Of a DNA stretch of 7,628 nucleotides, positions 5,459 through 7,628 are shown piece by piece. The notes beneath the pieces are model-generated. The model was not told where the DNA came from. It did no database searches and worked only from the letters and a program-made list of their open reading frames with translations. Where the stretch lies: positions 1 through 7,628 of the forward strand of contig CALBGG010000137.1 of assembly GCA_937893605.1 (NCBI GenBank), in the 5' to 3' direction. Source of the stretch: an uncultured Clostridia bacterium. Lineage in GTDB: Bacteria > Bacillota > Clostridia > Oscillospirales > Oscillospiraceae. Both the position numbers and the translations under genes were made by a program. The number at the start of each line of letters is the position of its first letter. The stretch's first letter is position 1.

Positions 5459-7003
5459 ATGGCAGAAAAACCGAGAAACCTGGGTCTTACCTACATAGAC
5501 AAGACCGGCGTTCGCCGCTGGCGCGAATGGCGCGGCATAAAGGATACGCTCATCGACTACGGCTGGTGGTGCGTCATGTGGAAGGATATGATAAAATTTG
5601 TCCTTAAATCGCCCGTTCAGGTCGTAAAGGGCATATTCCGCTACCGCTGGATGCTGACCTACCTTACGCTGCCGCAGTTTATAGACCGCCAGCTCGAGGG
5701 CATGCGCGGCGTGCAGCTCAAGGCCGGTCATCTTCTGTATGACATCATCATAAAGCACACCATCGATATCATAGCCGATACCTTTAACGCCGATCTCAAC
5801 ATAGGCGGCAAAAAATCGCTTGCCGACCGCATCGTCTGCTTTGACGAGCTCGTTCCGACCGAGATCATGGCCGGCTTCCCGAACCTCATCGGCATCCCGG
5901 TGCAGACTATTCCCATCTTTCTTGCCTCGATGATAAACCAGCAGCTTCCGCCGGTGTATCTCGACGCGATCGAAAACTTCGGCGTTCCCGCGGACGTATG
6001 CCCTCTGCCGTCGGCCGAGGCCGGCGTCGCCGCCGAAGGCGATTTTCCCATCTTCGGCAAGTGCTTCATCGCATGCAACATGCCCTGCGACGGCAGCATC
6101 ATGACCACCTCGTTCCAGGATCGCTACTTCAAGCTGCCGACCTACTGCCTCGGCGTTCCGCTGCGCTACAACGATGATGTCGACGCGCAGGAGTACGCCG
6201 TCGAGGAGCTGCGCGGCTGCATAAAATTCATCGAAGAGCACACGGGCGAAAAATTCGACTGGGACGCGTTTGCCAAAGCGCTCGAGAGCTACAATGAGGT
6301 AACTCGCTTCCACCTCGACCTGTGGGAGATAAACCGCACCGACTATCCGCAGATAACCGGCCCCTCGCCGTGGCTGTACCGCATGTACACCTACCATCTG
6401 CACGGCGGCATGGATCAGCGCTTCAACAAGACCGACAAAAAGGTGCATAAGCTCATGACCGACGCTTATGAAAAGCGTCTGCCATGCTCGGTCGAAATGC
6501 GTCACAAAGCGTTAGTCTGGTCTTGCCCGGCCAACTACTACACCAACTTCTCCAACTGGCTCGAGCAGTGCTGGGGCATCGTGTCCGTCATGGATATGGA
6601 AACGCACATCTCCCAGGTCATTATCGACACCTCCACGCCCGAAACCATGCTCAAGGGCGTAGCCCTTACCTATCAGCGTGCAACCATGCGCAAGCACACC
6701 AAGGGCGGCTTTAAAAACGCGGTCAACGAGATGTGGCGCGTTGCCGAGGAGTACAATGTTGACACCATTATCATGTACGATCAGATATCCTGCAAGGGCA
6801 TGGACGGACTTCAGGGCATTTTCGACGAGCAGGCACGCGAGCGGAACATTAACTTCATCTGGGTGCAGCAGGATCTCATGGATCCGCGCACGATCTCGCG
6901 CCGTGATATGCGCCGTCAGGTCAATCAGTACATGCAGAGCGTCCTGCGCGAGACCCCCATCGACCCCACCCTTCTCGACTTCGACGACTGCGACGCTTTT
7001 TAG
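5459..7003 (+). CDS. 2-hydroxyacyl-CoA dehydratase family subunit (larger, HgdA-like)
   Basis: A 514-residue second subunit of the same family, expected to form the heterodimer with the upstream protein. Candidate cluster ligands are Cys181 (DVCPLPSAEAG), Cys210 (NMPCDGSIM), 29 residues further on, and Cys445 (ISCKGMDG). The C-terminal region NFIWVQQDLMDPRTISRRDM and RRQVNQYMQSVL resembles the closing segment of the family, where RTR-type helices follow the last ligand. It is somewhat longer than typical (HgdA about 480), mainly through an aromatic N-terminal region of about 100 residues. The ribosome site AAGGGAGGG lies inside the last codons of the upstream gene, and the gap is 1 nt, so the subunits should be made in equal amounts. 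The stop codon TAG belongs to the opening block of R copy 5. No CoA-transferase or activator follows. Confidence 0.87.
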   Translation: MAEKPRNLGLTYIDKTGVRRWREWRGIKDTLIDYGWWCVMWKDMIKFVLKSPVQVVKGIFRYRWMLTYLTLPQFIDRQLEGMRGVQLKAGHLLYDIIIKHTIDIIADTFNADLNIGGKKSLADRIVCFDELVPTEIMAGFPNLIGIPVQTIPIFLASMINQQLPPVYLDAIENFGVPADVCPLPSAEAGVAAEGDFPIFGKCFIACNMPCDGSIMTTSFQDRYFKLPTYCLGVPLRYNDDVDAQEYAVEELRGCIKFIEEHTGEKFDWDAFAKALESYNEVTRFHLDLWEINRTDYPQITGPSPWLYRMYTYHLHGGMDQRFNKTDKKVHKLMTDAYEKRLPCSVEMRHKALVWSCPANYYTNFSNWLEQCWGIVSVMDMETHISQVIIDTSTPETMLKGVALTYQRATMRKHTKGGFKNAVNEMWRVAEEYNVDTIIMYDQISCKGMDGLQGIFDEQARERNINFIWVQQDLMDPRTISRRDMRRQVNQYMQSVLRETPIDPTLLDFDDCDAF

Positions 7004-7113
7004 AGGCGAATTAACGCACCTGCGAATACATTTATTGCGGTCGCCCGGTTTGAGACATTGGCATAAGCCGCAGCTTTACGCTGCCCGCAGGTACGCTTCA
7101 AATTTTGCGCCTC
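6997..7113 (+). repeat. R element copy 5
   Basis: It begins within the last codon of the dehydratase gene: TTTTTAGAGGCG (6997-7008) supplies the TAG stop. The core is GCCCGGTTTGAG (7043-7054), a variant of GGTATCGAG. GCGG (7037-7040) pairs with CCGC (7068-7071). GAGGCG (7003-7008) pairs with CGCCTC (7108-7113), and AATT/AATT flanks extend that pairing. AATA/TATT forms the variable hairpin. An extra hairpin, CAGC/GCTG (7071-7083), lies before the closing arm, which makes this copy longer than the others. The 14 nt GCGAATTAACGCAC (7006-7019) also occur at 1624-1637, just before R copy 3. Confidence 0.72.
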
Positions 7114-7127
7114 CCTCCGATGCTGCG

Positions 7128-7161
7128 CCGCACCTTTGCGGGGAACAGGCAAGCCTGTTCC
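7128..7161. repeat. Two tandem hairpins in the 3' spacer
   Basis: CCGCA/TGCGG (7128-7141, loop CCTT) is followed without a gap by GGAACAGG/CCTGTTCC (7142-7161, loop CAAG). No T-run follows on the plus strand and none is clear on the minus strand, so neither is a standard terminator. They may still end or protect the dehydratase transcript. No gene was found between 7004 and 7278. Confidence 0.55.
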
Positions 7162-7229
7162 GATTCCGTAAATTCGGTTGGAGCTGAAATTTATAATGTA
7201 ATAAAGAGATTCAGGCGTGATATGCTCTC

Positions 7230-7271
7230 CCCCCTATGAGACAGTGAAATAAAACACTGTTTCATAGGGGG
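7230..7271. promoter_or_regulatory. Long hairpin that hides a Shine-Dalgarno sequence
   Basis: The arms at 7230-7246 and 7255-7271 pair over 17 bp with a single G-U, around the loop AAATAAAA. The last five bases of the 3' arm are GGGGG (7267-7271), which is the only ribosome-site candidate for the ATG at 7279, 7 nt away. In the folded state that site would be closed. There is no T-run after the stem on the plus strand. A TATAAT at 7192-7197 could start the transcript, but it lacks a good -35 box. Confidence 0.7.
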
Positions 7272-7278
7272 AAAATTT

Positions 7279-7419
7279 ATGTCTAAAAGCGAAGTTGCGT
7301 ACGAGGAAAAAGCAGAATTATAACAGTCTGTAGAAAAACTATGCTGCCGCAGAAAGACGAGCGCGTTGCGGGGTGAAATCCGAGACGGCTGTGTGGATTT
7401 GGACGAAATTCTTTTGTAA
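7279..7419 (+). pseudogene. 46-codon reading frame interrupted by one stop, or a 14-residue leader peptide
   Basis: From the ATG at 7279 the frame reads MSKSEVAYEEKAEL, then TAA at 7321-7323. It then stays open for 31 more codons (QSVEKLCCRRKTSALRGEI and on to DLDEILL) up to TAA at 7417-7419. The TAA could be a single C-to-T change of a CAA glutamine codon. The charged, helical look on both sides of the stop suggests one former small protein, but I do not recognise it. Alternatively the first 14 codons are a true leader peptide ahead of the response regulator. Base composition is lower in GC than the genes to the left. Confidence 0.45.
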
Positions 7420-7451
7420 TTCAATCTTTCTTCAATTTTGTGATGTATAAT
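7420..7451 (+). promoter_or_regulatory. Promoter and possible autoregulatory direct repeat upstream of the response regulator
   Basis: A perfect -10 box TATAAT lies at 7446-7451; transcription would begin near 7458. No good -35 box is present at 17 nt. In its place are two copies of TTCAAT (7420-7425 and 7431-7436) spaced 11 nt apart, about one helical turn. Direct repeats spaced this way next to a weak -35 are typical of sites bound by OmpR-family activators, so autoregulation is plausible. Confidence 0.55.
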
Positions 7452-7472
7452 AACTTTGAAGGAGATGTACCT

Positions 7473-7628
7473 ATGCGGCTTTTACTCGTTGAAGATGAAA
7501 AAAGAATGGCACAGGCTTTGTGTGAAATTCTGCGCCTTGAAAAATATGAAGTTGACCATTTTGCCAGCGGCACAGATGGCCTTGCCGCCGTTAAGAGCAA
7601 CATTTACGACATCGTGATCCTGGATGTG
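7473..7628 (+). CDS. OmpR-family response regulator, N-terminal part (cut by window edge)
   Basis: The first 52 residues of a receiver domain are present: MRLLLVEDEKRMAQAL with the acidic Glu7-Asp8 pair, a helix, and IYDIVILDV, in which Asp51 is the expected phospho-acceptor. The gene continues beyond the window, so the effector domain is not seen. OmpR-family (VanR/CssR-like) is inferred from the style of the N-terminus. The ATG at 7473 has AAGGAG (7459-7464) 8 nt upstream, an ideal ribosome site. A sensor kinase would be expected to follow. The gene is lower in GC than the rest of the window and may belong to an acquired segment. Confidence 0.85.
   Translation, partial: MRLLLVEDEKRMAQALCEILRLEKYEVDHFASGTDGLAAVKSNIYDIVILDV

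Noticed and set aside
4609..5460. 283-codon minus-strand frame inside the first dehydratase gene
   Set aside because: Long antisense frames are expected in GC-rich coding DNA; the plus-strand gene has clear family motifs.
5318..6505. 395-codon minus-strand frame across both dehydratase genes
   Set aside because: Shadow of the plus-strand frames; spans the junction of two real genes and shows no motif.
7191..7424. 77-codon minus-strand frame
   Set aside because: It reads through the long hairpin and antisense to the small plus-strand frame; no ribosome site or recognisable motif.

Overview
The window looks like chromosomal DNA of a GC-rich anaerobic Firmicute of the gut Clostridia (Oscillospirales-like). 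This is inferred from AGGAGG-type ribosome sites, sigma-A style promoters, a pair of 2-hydroxyacyl-CoA dehydratase subunits, a C_GCAxxG_C_C protein, a BceRS-like two-component pair and a DUF378 membrane protein. Composition is GC-rich up to about 7170 and then turns visibly AT-rich, which suggests acquired DNA at the right edge.

Left part (1-2021): a small DUF378 membrane protein and folD lie on the minus strand. Between them, on the plus strand, is a probable unannotated small RNA of about 105 nt with a consensus promoter, an internal hairpin and a very strong terminator (477-617). Copies of an intergenic element, here called the R element, flank these genes. The roughly 400 bases between folD and the histidine kinase gene hold no gene. 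They contain two oppositely oriented R copies, a 7-bp palindrome and two copies of a double-hairpin REP-like repeat.

Middle part (2022-4266): a tight minus-strand operon runs from a consensus promoter through a C_GCAxxG_C_C cysteine protein, an OmpR-family response regulator (0-nt gap) and a BceS-like intramembrane-sensing histidine kinase (6-nt gap). The bacitracin-type ABC transporter that usually accompanies such a pair is not in the window. A second consensus promoter lies back to back with the first and drives the next block.

Right part (4267-7628): a two-gene plus-strand operon encodes the two subunits of a 2-hydroxyacyl-CoA dehydratase-family enzyme, with no activator ATPase or CoA-transferase beside them. 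Its last stop codon lies inside an R element. After a hairpin-rich spacer comes an AT-rich segment with a 17-bp hairpin that buries a Shine-Dalgarno sequence, a 46-codon reading frame broken by one in-frame stop, and the start of another OmpR-family response regulator cut by the window edge.

The most unusual signal is the R element: five copies in 7.6 kb that share short conserved blocks and the same nested stems, while the sequence of the stems differs between copies. Four of the five sit at 3' ends of transcription units. I cannot match it to a named RNA or repeat family.
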